DNA of 64,000 bases from Oscillospiraceae bacterium (lineage in GTDB: Bacteria; Bacillota; Clostridia; Oscillospirales; CAG-272). Below, one piece after another: positions 18,637-30,842 of this stretch (positions are counted from its first letter, which is position 1; every line of letters starts with the position of its first letter). Where the stretch lies: the NCBI GenBank assembly GCA_022009675.1, contig CP091718.1:868001-932000 (forward strand), written 5' to 3'. The translations under genes and the position numbers were made by a program. Below the pieces are notes generated by a model. The model made no database searches and was not told the origin of the DNA. It saw nothing but the letters and a program-made list of their open reading frames with translations.

Positions 18637-19605
18637 GCCTCGCCCTCCTTTGTCAGGGATGCGAACAGCTCCTCTGCGGACTGTTCCTCTGCCTCCATGG
18701 ACAGCAGTGTGTAGCGTTTTTTTCCGCCATGGTAAAGAATATTTCGTCCCGCACGTCCCGGTTCGCGCCGGACATCTCCGGCGACAGGCGCACCGTGACG
18801 GTCGCCACGCCCTGGCTGCTCCTCCGTCCCGACTGCCTCCTGCACGCCGGCGATGCCGCGCAGTGCCTCCGCGACGCCTTCCGGGTCGCCCTTGGCGGTC
18901 AGGTGCAGGACAAGTCCGGCGGGGGCGGCATCGCGGCGCAGTGCCGCGGCGTCCTTCTCCGCCGTTACGCTGCCCCGGTCGAGCAGAATGATGCGGTCGC
19001 ACCAGGTGTGCAGTCCGGAGGTCGGGCGTCCTGCCGCGACGACTGTGCGTCCCGCGCCGATTTCCCGGATGAGGCGGTACAGTCCGGCGCTCTGGGCGGC
19101 GTCCAGTCCTTCTGCGGGGTCATCCAGCAGGAGGAATTCCGGTTTTCCCAGCAGTGTCTGTGCCAGCGCGACGCGCCTGCAGACGATATCCGGCAGGGCG
19201 CCTATGCGTTTATCCTGCACGTCCGTGATGGCGGTCTGCCTGCACACGGCGGCTATCTGCCGGACTGCGTTCTCTCCCCGCAGGCGTTTTTCCCCCTGCG
19301 ACAAAGTCCAGGTACTCCCAGACGGTCATATCGGCGGGCGGCTTCATGCCCTGCGGCAAATATCCGATCTGTTTTTTTGCCTCGCGGGGCTGTCTGACGA
19401 TGTCATATCCGCTGATCTGCACGGTGCCCCCGTCCGGTCTTATGCATCCTGCCATCATTTCCAGCAGGGTTGTTTTGCCTGCTCCGGCAGATCCTATGAG
19501 TGCGCAGAAGTTGCCTGCTTCGGTGCCGTTCCGTATGCGGAGTGTGACGTCCCGGAGGACCTGCTGTCCCGCGCGGCATCTGCTGAGATTCTGAATTTCG
19601 ATCAA
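18633..19605 (-). CDS. ABC transporter ATP-binding protein (frameshifted)
   Basis: Nucleotide-binding subunit of the operon. Walker A GSAGAGKTTLL, Walker B FLLLDDPAEGLD and an H-loop region are visible. The signature motif is degenerate: VCRRVALAQTLLG. Frames change near 19304 (a GGGGGAAAAA run: DFVAG/EKRLRGENAV) and twice near 18790 and 18725, where the better product reads GVATVTVRLSPEMSGANRDV then EIFFTMAEK before MEAEEQSAEELFASLTKEGEA. Joined length is about 323 residues. First gene of the three-gene operon. Exported substrate unknown. Confidence 0.8.
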
Positions 19606-19734
19606 GGCGTTCTGTCTCCTTCTGCTTGTTCTGTTTTCGGAGCCTCATCCATGCTCTATGGTTTCTGCTCCTTATCATACCGCTCTGCGGTGTGCGGCAC
19701 ATGACACGTCTATGAATGTTTGATGATTTGTTTT

Positions 19735-20265
19735 TTGGGGGTGGGGGGATCCTGATGTCCCGGCGGCACTTGCTATCCCTGCCCCGGGGAGAGGACCATC
19801 TCAAACGCCGAAGTTCCTCTCCCCCGGTCCCCCTCTCCTTGGCTGCCGGCACTGTTCACCAGAGCCGCGTCTCAACTGCCACGCTCCCGCCGGGTATCGG
19901 AACGCCACCCCCAGCCCCTGCCTCGCAAGGGGCGAAGCCCCCACTCCGGGCACCTACTTGGAAGGCTCCGTAAGTGCCGCAAGCGGTTTAATGCCCGGGG
20001 TGCCGAGGCGGAGCCCCCGGCGAAATAAACTTTGGGTCCCCCTTCCCCGTGGGGAAGGGGGCTGAGGGATGGGGGCAGAAAAAGCAAGCTAAAGGCAGAG
20101 GCGGCAGGCGACCAATAAGGCAAGCCCCCTCGGGCACCACAGCGGCAGGGTGAACCAACGCCGCCGGGGGACAAGCCCACCTCCGGGCGCGTGGTTCGCC
20201 CCCATCTCCCAGTGCCGCGTGGGTTCAGCCCCCGGGGATGCAAGGGGCGTCAGCCCCCCATCCCC
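19735..20265. repeat. GC-rich hairpin-module mosaic
   Basis: About 530 bp, no gene. Long-hairpin module at 19775-19828, a partial GCAAGGGGCGAAGCCCC module near 19927, a GCCGGGGG-type stem near 20005-20030, a CCCCTTCCCC/GGGGAAGGGG stem near 20040-20062 and a GATGCAAGGGGCGTCAGCCCCC variant near 20236, in which the usual GAAG core is GTCAG. Confidence 0.85.
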
Positions 20266-20268
20266 CGG

Positions 20269-20898
20269 TCAGCAGCTGGGACCGTTCAGAAACCACTCCC
20301 CGTTTTGGAGAACGAAATAAAGACTGGTAGACTTCCAGGCAGAGGAAGGGGAATCGGAACGCGAACGGATCGACACATGCAGATAGTCCGCCCGACTGTC
20401 AGGCAGTATCTCCAGAGAGTCATACTCGTACAGACGAGTCCCCGTAACGGTCGGCTCAACCCGGTTGCTCTGACGAAGCGAACCGTCCTGCTCCAGATAG
20501 CGGGCAGGCATCACGGCACCCGACGCCGTAAGCGTAAATCCGGTCAGAAGAGAGGTGCAGAGCGAGTCGGCATAGGCGGTCGAATAAACCGAACGGATCG
20601 CCGCTTCAATCTCCGCACAGCCGGCAAACCGCGCATACGGCGTCATGACATAGTCACTGCTGTCATCCCCCGAACCGTAGTAGCGGTGGATGAGCTGCTC
20701 CTCGGCTCCCTCCCGCGCGAAAACAGGCAGACCAACCCCGAATACCACCGTGTTGACGTCCACCGCCTGCTCAATCCGCGCCACAAGCAAGTCAAATACT
20801 TCCTCCCGCGCGGGCGCCGCAGAACGGCACCCGGCAAGCGGAACCGCAACGCCCGCCAGAAGAAGGCAGACGCACAGTATCAGAATCCATTTTTTCAT
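20269..20898 (-). CDS. Predicted lipoprotein of unknown function
   Basis: 209 residues. MKKWILILCVCLLLAGVAVPLAGC is a lipoprotein signal with lipobox PLAGC (Cys24). The mature part has no recognised domain and holds ARIEQAVDVNTVVFGVGLP, then RYYGSGDDSSDYVMTPYARFA and a strand-rich C-terminus ending NGEWFLNGPSC. It starts 10 bp after the gyrA stop, so it may be expressed from the gyrA message. The ribosome binding site is weak (GGGACA). Confidence 0.7.
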   Translation of the reverse strand: MKKWILILCVCLLLAGVAVPLAGCRSAAPAREEVFDLLVARIEQAVDVNTVVFGVGLPVFAREGAEEQLIHRYYGSGDDSSDYVMTPYARFAGCAEIEAAIRSVYSTAYADSLCTSLLTGFTLTASGAVMPARYLEQDGSLRQSNRVEPTVTGTRLYEYDSLEILPDSRADYLHVSIRSRSDSPSSAWKSTSLYFVLQNGEWFLNGPSC

Positions 20899-20908
20899 AC
20901 GTGTCCCG

Positions 20909-23560
<2,652 letters not shown>

Positions 23561-23699
23561 GATTTTTCTGGTTTTTCAAAGAGCAGGCTTTCGTTTTTCT
23601 CTTTCCTGCTCGCGCTCCTTTTTTCTGCTGAATTTCTTTTTCCACGGTTTGTTTTTTTCCTCGTTTTCTTTTTTTATGGTTTCTGATGGTGGAGAGTCG

Positions 23700-24486
23700 T
23701 GTTTTTTTATGGGGGGCAGGGGGGCGCAGGGGTTTTTGGTTGCCTGCTGACCTTGCCACTGTGGTACCCGGCGGGGGCTCAGGGGCAGTCGCCCGCTTCC
23801 CCTGCCTTTAGTTTTTCTTTCCTGCCCCCCATCTCTCGACCCCTTCCCCTCCGGGGAAGGGGAGACTTTAGGTTATTTTATGCAGGGGCTTCGCCCCTTG
23901 CATCCCCGGGGCTGAACGGGACGCGGCACTGGCTGAACCTGCGGTGCAGGAGACCGAAGGGGGGCGCGGCGATTTTTGGTCGCCTGCCTACATTGCCACT
24001 GTGGTACCCGGCGGGGGCGCAGGGGTTTTGGTTGCCCGCTGACCTTGCCTTTAGCTTGCTTTTATGCCCCCCATCCCCGACCCCCTTCCCCTCCGGGGAA
24101 GGGGGACTTTAAGGTTATTTTTATGCAAGGGGCTTCGCCCCTTGCATCCCCGGGGGCTGTACCCGGGCGGCACTGGCGAAACCATGGGCAACCGTTTGCC
24201 TTCGCTCTTGCGGCGAACCGCAGGTTTCCCGACGTAGGGCACTTGTACGGCAGTCTCTGTAAAGTGCCGTAAGCGGCTCGGCGCCCGGGGTGCCGGGGCG
24301 GAGCCCCCGGCGAAATAAACTTTTAGGGCTCCCCTTCCCGCCGGGAAGGGGGTCGGGAGGGATGGGGGCATAAAAGCAAATTAAAGGCAAGGCAGGCGGG
24401 CAACAAAGAAGGCAAGCCCCCATTGCTTTTTTTCCACAGCGGCAGGGACAGCCAGTACCGCCGGGGGCGGAGCCCCCTGCCCCCCG
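23700..24486. repeat. GC-rich hairpin-module mosaic
   Basis: About 790 bp between mreD and gyrA, no gene. Three copies of CTTCGCCCC(TTGC)-core stems (near 23890, 24130, and a GCCCCCGG type near 24300), two GGTACCCGGCGGGGGC units and one TTTTCCACA motif at 24430-24438. Confidence 0.85.
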
Positions 24487-25065
24487 CTACCATCTTTTTC
24501 CTTCCCCAGCAGTCGCCGCACAAGGAAAACCACGCCGTAGACGAGCGGAGAGAAGAGAACAGACAGAACAATATGCGGGAGAACACTGAACCAGAGAAAG
24601 CTGACAGGCGGAACCGCACGCGCAGAGAGAGTCGCGGAAAGCACGCGGAATAAACCCTCGGCAGCGGCACCGACAGCCGCAAAGACAGCAAAGGAAGGCA
24701 TATTGTGGGCAAGACGCGAAAGCGCCAAGGAGCCGGCAAGCCAGCCAAGCAGGAAATAGGAAAGCGGACGAAGCATCATGCCGGAACCCATGCAGTCGGC
24801 AAGAAAACCGACAAACAGCCCAAGCACACCGCCATGCTCCCCCGTCAAACAGATAGCCGACAGCCAGCACAAGCAGAAGCCCCAGCCAAGGTCCGCCCGG
24901 TGGGAGGGGCGGCAGTCGCAGACGCGCCAAAATCCCCTCCAACGCAAGCAAACTGCAGGAAAGGAGAACCCCGGCAGCAAGCCGCCGGATGCGATCCAGC
25001 GCGTCGGCGGAGATCCAGCCGCCCCGCTCAGGGGGGCGTCCGCCCTTGCGCGCGCGCCCGCTCAC
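24487..25065 (-). CDS. mreD: Rod shape-determining protein MreD (frameshifted)
   Basis: Small polytopic subunit of the cell-elongation complex, partner of MreC. About 193 residues, near the family's 160-180. GTG 25065 overlaps the mreC stop (GTGA). The first frame gives RIRRLAAGVLLSCSLLALEG and PWLGLLLVLAVGYLFDG. After a GGGGG run near 24842 the second frame gives GEHGGVLGLFVGFLADCMGSG, MLRPLSYFLLGWLAG and VYGVVFLVRRLLGKEK. FGFLAD-type and P-L-Y-FLLG elements are those of MreD. The stop is uncertain: 24487 with one more frame change, or 24381 if the frame continues into the repeat. Confidence 0.8.
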   Translation of the reverse strand: MSGRARKGGRPPERGGWISADALDRIRRLAAGVLLSCSLLALEGILARLRLPPLPPGGPWLGLLLVLAVGYLFDGGAWRCAWAVCRFSCRLHGFRHDASSAFLFPAWLACRLLGAFASCPQYAFLCCLCGCRCRCRGFIPRAFRDSLCACGSACQLSLVQCSPAYCSVCSLLSARLRRGFPCAATAGEGKRW

Positions 25066-25952
25066 GGAGAATCCCCCGCGCCGCTGCCGCCCTGCCAATG
25101 ACTGCCGTCCGTGTAGTGCACATAGTCGGTCAGAACCGCAACAAGGCGCAGATTTGTCAGATCGGCAAACGGCGTCACGGTCGCCTCGGTCGTGCGGCTG
25201 TACGCGTTGGCGGAAACCGACGCAATCCGCCCCACCGGAATGCCGTAGGGGTACACCCCGCCCTTGCCGCTGGTCAGAATCACGTCCCCGACCGCGGCGT
25301 CCGCCTCCGCCGCCAGCGCGGTCAGGACGGCGTTCCCGGACGGGAGCGATGCGAATTTTCCTTCCCACAGCCCCGTTTCGCCGGAGCGCGCGTCTATGGC
25401 GCCTGCGGCAAAGTCGGTATTCAGCACCGTGCGCACGCGGCAGGAGCCCACGCCGACCTCCGACACGATGCCGACCAGCCCCGCCTCACACACCACCGGC
25501 ATTCCCACGGCGACGCCGGAGGAGCTGCCGCGGTTGAGCGTCAACTGGATGGCGTAGGACTGCCCCCCGCTGCCGCCCGACCACTCGGTCGCGGTCACGG
25601 CGCAGGACACCAGCGACCAGTCCTCCCGCTCCTGCTTCATGGAGAGGTAGCGGTACAGCCAGCTGTTCTCGTTTTTCCAGAATTTCCGCGTCCAGAAGTC
25701 CCGCGCGGAGCGACTGATTCTCGGCGCGCAGGGCGTCGTTTTTCCGCCTGCAGGTCGCGGATATCGCGGAAGTATCCCGCAAAGCCCGCCGCCGCGTCCG
25801 CGGTTTTTGCCGGCGAGCCAGCTGAAGGGGTACATCACCGCGCTGCCCACCTGTCGGAGCAGGGAGCCCCATCCCATGACCGCGAACACGCCCGTGAACA
25901 GGCACAGGCAGAGGGCGATGCAGATGCAGACCCGGAAAAATTTTGATTTCAC
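25062..25952 (-). CDS. mreC: Rod shape-determining protein MreC (frameshifted)
   Basis: Bitopic protein linking MreB/RodA/PBP2. GTG 25952 (VKSKFFRVCICIALCLCLFTGVF) has GGAGGA upstream. Membrane helix at 5-25. After frame changes in A-rich runs near 25805, 25745 and 25672, the coiled coil reads GFAGYFRDIRDLQAE then KNDALRAENQSLRAGLLDAE. The beta domain includes TLNRGSSSGVAVGMPVV, GLVGIVSEVGVGSCRVRTV and GDVILTSGKGGVYPYGIPVG, typical of MreC. About 296 residues. mreB is not in the window. A DnaA-box cluster sits directly upstream. Confidence 0.9.
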   Translation of the reverse strand: MKSKFFRVCICIALCLCLFTGVFAVMGWGSLLRQVGSAVMYPFSWLAGKNRGRGGGLCGILPRYPRPAGGKTTPCAPRISRSARDFWTRKFWKNENSWLYRYLSMKQEREDWSLVSCAVTATEWSGGSGGQSYAIQLTLNRGSSSGVAVGMPVVCEAGLVGIVSEVGVGSCRVRTVLNTDFAAGAIDARSGETGLWEGKFASLPSGNAVLTALAAEADAAVGDVILTSGKGGVYPYGIPVGRIASVSANAYSRTTEATVTPFADLTNLRLVAVLTDYVHYTDGSHWQGGSGAGDSP

Positions 25953-26037
25953 TGCCGTCCTCCTTCCTTCTTCGTGGCTGTGTCGGTACGCCGTGGGTAT
26001 GCCGTGGCATGCCTGTGGCGTGCCGCGGGCATGTCCT

Positions 26038-26290
26038 TGTGGAAAACTATATCTCCACACGATCCGCTCACTTTTCCACAGTATTTTTTTCCACACCTGT
26101 TTGAAACTTAGAAACAGGCAGTCCGGACAAGCGGTATTTGCATGGGGGCGAGATTTCCACACCCTTTTCCACACCCTGTGGAAAACTGGTTTCTGCGGAT
26201 TTGTCGCAGGGTGTCGTACTGGGGTGGGGTATGACATATTTTTGTGATTTTTTTGTATAATTGGTGTGGGTTGTTTATTGGGTTATTTGG
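26038..26290. other. DnaA-box cluster with AT-rich stretch upstream of mreC (candidate origin element)
   Basis: Exact TTTTCCACA (either strand) at 26038, 26072, 26087, 26165 and 26177, plus near matches ATCTCCACA 26051 and ATTTCCACA 26153. An AT-rich tract follows at 26228-26290 (TGACATATTTTTGTGAT, then TTTTTTTGTATAATTG). The segment has no gene. The arrangement of boxes beside an unwinding-type tract is that of an oriC half. Confidence 0.65.
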
Positions 26291-27240
26291 TGAATCGGGT
26301 GGGTTTATGGGGGGCAGGGGGTGGTCGCCTGCCGACCTTGCCACTGTAGTACCAGGCGGGGGGCTTGCCTTTTTTTGGTTGCCTGCCGACCTTGCCTTGC
26401 CGGAACCCGGCGGGGGCGCAGGGGGTGGTCGCCCGCCTGCCCCTTTTACTTTAGCTTACTTTTCTTTCCCCCATCCCTCCCGACCCCTTCCCGGCGGGAA
26501 GGGGAGACTAAAGGTTATTTTATGCAAGGGGCTGCGCCCCTTGCATCCCCGGGGCTGAACCCGGGCGGCATAGGCTTTTCTTGTGGAAAGCGGGTTCCGG
26601 CGGGGCTTCGCCCCTTGCGGGGCGGGGTGAGGGGTGGCGTTGCGGTGCCCGGAGGGGGCGCAGGGGGTGGTCGCCGGATAACCTTGCCTTGCCGGAACCC
26701 GGCGGGGGGCTTGCCTTTTTGGTCGCCTGCCTACCTTTTGCTTTAGCTTACTTTTCTTTCCCCCATCCCCTCGACCCCCTTCCCTCCGGGGAAGGGGAGA
26801 CTAAAGGTTATTTTTATGCAAGGGGCTTCGCCCCTTGCATCCCCGAGGGCTTAACCCGGGCGGCATAGGCTTTTTCTTGTGGAAAGCGGGTTCCGGCAGG
26901 GCTTCGCCCCTTGCGGGGCGGGGGGTGGCGTTGCGGTGCCTGGAGGGGGGCGCAGGAGGGGGTCGCCCGCCAACCTTGCCTTGCAGGAACCCGGAGGGGG
27001 CGCAGGGGGGGTGGTCGCCTGCCTACCTTTTGCTTTAGCTTTTGTTTCTGCCCCCATCCCCCGACCCCCTTCCTCCGGGGAAGGGGGACTAAAAGGTTAT
27101 TTTATGCAAGGGGCTTCGCCCTTGCATCCCCGGGGCTGAACCCGGGCGGCACTGACTTTTTCTTGTGGAAAGTGAGTGCCGGCGGGAGGGCTTCGCCTCT
27201 TGCTTCTCCGGCAGGGATAGCCAGTGCCGCACGGGTACAA
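26290..27240. repeat. GC-rich hairpin-module mosaic
   Basis: About 950 bp, no gene. Three successive composite units, each with CTTGCCTTGC(C/A)GGAACCCGG, a CCCCTTCC.GG.AAGGGG stem, GACTAAA(A)GGTTATTTTATGC and a GCAAGGGGCTTCGCCC stem, then a GGCTTTTCTTGTGGAAAG stretch. The units are at about 26380-26590, 26690-26890 and 26980-27170. Confidence 0.85.
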
Positions 27241-27484
27241 GCCGGATTCAAAACCCACAGCAGAAGCGGCTAAGCCGATTCTGCAAAACCCAAAATCCCA
27301 GCCGCCATCCGATACAGCAAGGAAACCGCAGGTCCGGGCACCAACGTAAATCTTCAGCCAAATAATTCTCGGGAAAAGTTCTTGGGGGTTTGGGGGCTTC
27401 TTTCAAGAAGCCCCCAACGCTCCCCCGCTTCCCCGTTCCTTCGCTTCTCCGCTTCTCCGCTTCTTCGCTCCCCCGTTTCCCCGC
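27241..27484 (-). repeat. gyrB 3' region, near-identical to the recF 3' region
   Basis: Positions 27241-27420 match 30575-30762 over about 180 bp with few differences, including GATTCAAAACCC, CCGCAGGTCCGGGCACCAAC, AAATCTTCAGCCAAATAATT and the 3' hairpin. Between hairpin and gyrB stop (27420-27484) is a pyrimidine-rich tract of CTTCTCCG/CTTCGCTC units, purine-rich on the gyrB sense strand. Confidence 0.8.
27374..27418 (-). terminator. 3'-end hairpin element after gyrB
   Basis: Minus strand: arms TTGGGGGCTTC and GAAGCCCCCAA around TTGAAA, then ACCCCCAAGAACTTTTCCCGA. Lies about 65 bp beyond the gyrB stop. Confidence 0.65.
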
Positions 27485-29491
27485 TTATATATCCAGATTT
27501 TCCGCGAACTTGGCGTTTTCCTCGATAAAGATGCGGCGGGGGTCAACCTTGTCGCCCATGAGCAGGGAGAACATTTCATCGCAGGCGATGGCGTCCTCGA
27601 TGGTGACGCGCAGGATGGTCCGGTAGGCGGGATCCATAGTGGTTTCTCGAAGCTCGTGGTCGTCCATTTCACCAAGTCCCTTATAGCGGTCGGCTTCCAC
27701 GCTGCCGCCGATTTCGGCGATGATCCGGTCGCGCTCCTCATCGGTGAAGGCAAAGCGGTCGTTCTCGCCCTTGTGGTTCTTTTTGTAGATGCGGTAGAGG
27801 GGCGGCATGGCGAAGTAGACGTGCCCCTCCTCCACAAGCTGACGCATATGCCGGAAGAAGAAGGTCAGCAGCAGGATCCGGATGTGCGAACCGTCGACAT
27901 CGGCATCCGCCATGATGATGATCTTGCCGTAGCGCAGCTTGGCAATATCGAATTCGTCGCCGATGCCACAGCCGAGTGCCTGAATGATAGGCAGAAGCGA
28001 CGGATTGCCGTAAACCTTGTCCAGCCGAGATTTCTCCACGTTCAGCACCTTGCCGCGCATGGGAAGGATCGCCTGGAAGCGCGGGTTTCTGCCCTGCCCT
28101 GCCGTACCGCCTGCGGAATCTCCCTCCACAAGGTACAGCTCGGTCAGCTCGGCACTCTTTTCCTGGCAGTCCTTGAGCTTGCCGGGCAGCGAGGAGCCCT
28201 CGGAAAGCGCGCCGCGACGGGTTGCCTCCCGCGCTTTTCTCGCCGCCTCCCGCGCACGCGACGCCGTCATCGCCTTGTCCAGAATGACGCGCGCAACGGC
28301 AGGATTCTCCTCAAAGAACTCCGCCAGCTTGGAGGTCACGGTGCCCTCCACCAGCGTCCGGATGTCGGAGTTACCCAGCTTTGCCTTGGTCTGGCTCTCA
28401 AACTGCGCGTTCTCCAGCTTGACCGACACAACGGCGCAAAGCCCCTCCCGGACGTCCTCGCCGGACAGATTCTTGTCGCTGTCCTTCAGGATGCCCGCCC
28501 GGTGCCCGTAGTCGTTGATGGCGCGGGTAAGACCGGACCGGAAGCCGGTCTCGTGCGTACCGCCCTCGATGGTGTTCATGTTGTTGGCAAAGGTCATGAC
28601 GCACTCGTCGTAGCTGTCGGTGTACTGCAACGCGATCTCCGCCACGCTGGTGCCCTTCTCGCCGCGCATGTATATCACCTGATTGTGGCAGGGCGTGGCG
28701 TGCTTCTGATGCTCCGCCAGATACTCCACAAAGTGCCGGATACCGCCCTCGTAGCAGAGATCCTCCTCCGGCGGCGGCAGCGGATTGCCCTCGCTGTCGG
28801 TGCGCGGACGCTCGTCCCGCAGGCAGATGCGCACGCCGCCGTTCAGGAACGCCTGCTCGCGCATACGGTTGAGCAGCATCTTGAAATCAAACACCGTGTC
28901 CTCAAAGATGGTCGGATCCGGCTTGAAGGTGACCTTCACGCCGTGCGGATTCCCGGGATCCGATTTCCCCTCACTGCGGAAGGGGCGCGCCACGTGCCCG
29001 CGCTCAAACCGTTCCGTGTAGCGCACGCCGTCCACGGTGTCCTCCAGCTCCAGCCACTCGGACAGCGCGTTGACGACCGAAGCGCCGACGCCGTGCAGAC
29101 CGCCCGCGATCTTGTATCCGCCGCCGCCGAATTTTCCGCCCGCGTGCAGGATGGTGTAAACCACCTCCGGCGTGGGGATGCCCTCCTTGGGGTGTATTCC
29201 GGCGGGGATTCCGCGCCCGTTATCCTGCACCGTGACGCTGTTGTCGGGGTTGATGGTCACGGTGATCCGGTCGCAGTGTCCCGCCAGCGCCTCGTCTATG
29301 GAGTTATCCACAATCTCGTACACCAGGTGATGCAGTCCCCGGATGGAAGTCGTGCCGATGTACATACCCGGTCTTTTGCGGACTGCCTCCAGTCCCTCCA
29401 GCACCTGTATCTGATTCTCGTCATACACCTCGTCCGTGGCGGTGTTTACGCCCTCCGGGAGCTTTTTTTCGTCCATGTTATTCTCTGCCAT
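27485..29491 (-). CDS. gyrB: DNA gyrase subunit B
   Basis: ATPase subunit of gyrase, intact at 668 residues. GHKL ATP site: EIVDNSIDEALAG, DNGRGIPAGIHP, LHGVGASVVNALS. TOPRIM: LYLVEGDSAGGTAGQGRNPR, the DADVDGSHIRILLLTFFFR motif, and the C-terminal YKGLGEMDDHELRETTMD. The stretch TAGQGRNPRFQAILP carries Gly where a lysine (SAKQGR) is usual. ATG 29491 follows AGGAAAGGA. Downstream of remB in the conserved recF-remB-gyrB order. The 3' side ends in a purine-rich tract and hairpin shared with recF. Confidence 0.97.
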   Translation of the reverse strand: MAENNMDEKKLPEGVNTATDEVYDENQIQVLEGLEAVRKRPGMYIGTTSIRGLHHLVYEIVDNSIDEALAGHCDRITVTINPDNSVTVQDNGRGIPAGIHPKEGIPTPEVVYTILHAGGKFGGGGYKIAGGLHGVGASVVNALSEWLELEDTVDGVRYTERFERGHVARPFRSEGKSDPGNPHGVKVTFKPDPTIFEDTVFDFKMLLNRMREQAFLNGGVRICLRDERPRTDSEGNPLPPPEEDLCYEGGIRHFVEYLAEHQKHATPCHNQVIYMRGEKGTSVAEIALQYTDSYDECVMTFANNMNTIEGGTHETGFRSGLTRAINDYGHRAGILKDSDKNLSGEDVREGLCAVVSVKLENAQFESQTKAKLGNSDIRTLVEGTVTSKLAEFFEENPAVARVILDKAMTASRAREAARKAREATRRGALSEGSSLPGKLKDCQEKSAELTELYLVEGDSAGGTAGQGRNPRFQAILPMRGKVLNVEKSRLDKVYGNPSLLPIIQALGCGIGDEFDIAKLRYGKIIIMADADVDGSHIRILLLTFFFRHMRQLVEEGHVYFAMPPLYRIYKKNHKGENDRFAFTDEERDRIIAEIGGSVEADRYKGLGEMDDHELRETTMDPAYRTILRVTIEDAIACDEMFSLLMGDKVDPRRIFIEENAKFAENLDI

Positions 29492-29567
29492 TTCTTGCTT
29501 TTTTCCTTTCCTGTGTATATGTCCCGATTCTGAAAAGTCCTTACTGTATATACATTTTTATTTTTAT

Positions 29568-29900
29568 TCAGTCTGATCCGGATTGGCGGGGCGGCTTCCG
29601 GTCGTCCGTCTCGCTGCGGTCTGCACGCTCACTGCGCTCGCCGCGCTCGCCGCGTATTCTGCCGATGAGGGCGGCGGTGGAGAGCTGGGAGAAGTAGACC
29701 TTACAGTCCCCGTCTGTTCTGTCCCTGTACAGGACGAAGGATTTCGGTATCTCCTCGTTGGCGGCTTTGACCATATCCTTTTTCTGAGCCTCCGAGAGGT
29801 ATTTTCTGGTGATCCAGGAGGTAGTTGTTCTGTCGGCGTCGAAAATGCCGATGATGTCGCGTGTGCGGATGTTTTTTTGGTTTCCGATGTGGAGATACAC
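29568..29900 (-). CDS. remB: RemB/YaaB-like protein (DUF370 family)
   Basis: 110 residues. MYLHIGNQKNIRTRDIIGIFD and the strand pattern LYRDRTDGDCKVYFSQLSTAALIGR match DUF370. In Bacillus subtilis RemB lies between recF and gyrB, and its paralogue RemA activates matrix genes, so position supports the call. A C-terminal tail GERGERSERADRSETDDRKP is a short charged repeat not found in B. subtilis RemB. ATG 29900 has AAAGGAG. Role here is unknown. Confidence 0.85.
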   Translation of the reverse strand: MYLHIGNQKNIRTRDIIGIFDADRTTTSWITRKYLSEAQKKDMVKAANEEIPKSFVLYRDRTDGDCKVYFSQLSTAALIGRIRGERGERSERADRSETDDRKPPRQSGSD

Positions 29901-29939
29901 GGTTTTTTCTCCTTTCGTGTGGGATGTGGGCTATATATG

Positions 29940-30565
29940 GGCTTTGGGGGGCTTGTCCTTTTGGTTGCCTGCTGACCTTGCCTTGCAGGAACCCGGCGGG
30001 GGGCTTGCTTTCCTTGTCGCCTGCCTACCTTTTACTTTAGCTTGATTTCCTGCCCCCCTTCCCCGAAGGGGAAGGATATCCCCGACCCCCTTCCCGGCGG
30101 GAAGGGGAGAATCATAGTTTTTCCTTATGCAAGGGGCTTCGCCCCTTGCATCCCGGGGCTGAACCCGTGCGGCACGGGCTTCTCTTGTGGAAAGTGAGTT
30201 CCGGCGGGGGGCTTCGCCTCTTGCGGGGCGGGGTGGGGGTGGCGTTGCGATGCCCGGAGGGGTGCAGGGGGTGGTTGCCTGCTGACCTTGCCTTGCCGGA
30301 ACCCGGCGTGGGGCTTGCTTTCCTTGTCGCCTGCTTGCCCTGCCTTTAGTTTTTCTTTTTCTGCCCCCATCCCCCGACCCCCTTCCCCTCCGGGGAAGGG
30401 GAGAATCATGGTTTTTCTTATGCAAGGGGCTTCGCCCTTGCATCCCCAAGGGCTGAACCCGGGCGGCATCGGTTTTTTTCTTGTGGAAAGCGGTGCTTTT
30501 TAGCTTTTCGGGGAAAGTTTTTCCATAGCGGGCAAGGAATTTCAAGCGGCGCGTTTTTTCCAATG
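29940..30565. repeat. GC-rich hairpin-module mosaic with a nested small hairpin
   Basis: About 620 bp, no gene. Two composite units as in 26290-27240. At 30057-30082 an extra CCTTCCCC-GA-GGGGAAGG hairpin plus ATATC is inserted in the CCCCATCCCC linker; the same insert occurs in reverse orientation at 51187-51218. Confidence 0.8.
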
Positions 30566-30842
30566 CCGCACGGGTTCAAGCGGATTCAAAACCCGCAGCA
30601 GAAGCGGCTAAGCCGATTCTGCAAAAACCCCAAAATCCCAGCCACCATCCGGTACAGCAAAGGAAACCGCAGGTCCGGGCACCAACGTAAATCTTCAGCC
30701 AAATAATTCTCGGGAAAAAGTTCTTGGGGGTTTGGGGGGCTTCTTTCAAAGAAGCCCCCAACGCTTCTCCGTTCCTTCGCTTCTCCGCTTCTTCGCTCCC
30801 CCGCTTCCCCGTTCCTTCGCTTCTCATCTTCCCCGCTTCCCT
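30566..30842 (-). repeat. recF 3' region, near-identical to the gyrB 3' region
   Basis: Partner copy of 27241-27484: about 180 bp of matching sequence, then the hairpin and a CTTCTCCG-type pyrimidine tract (30765-30840) reaching the recF stop. Confidence 0.8.
30715..30762 (-). terminator. 3'-end hairpin element after recF
   Basis: Minus strand: arms TGGGGGCTTC and GAAGCCCCCA with loop TTTGAAA, then ACCCCCAAGAACTTTTTCCC. Several runs are one base longer than in the gyrB copy. Confidence 0.65.

Noticed and set aside
16241..19605. Gliding-motility system
   Set aside because: Only the GldA/F/G-type transporter resemblance is present; these transporters occur in non-gliding Firmicutes and no other gld gene is here.
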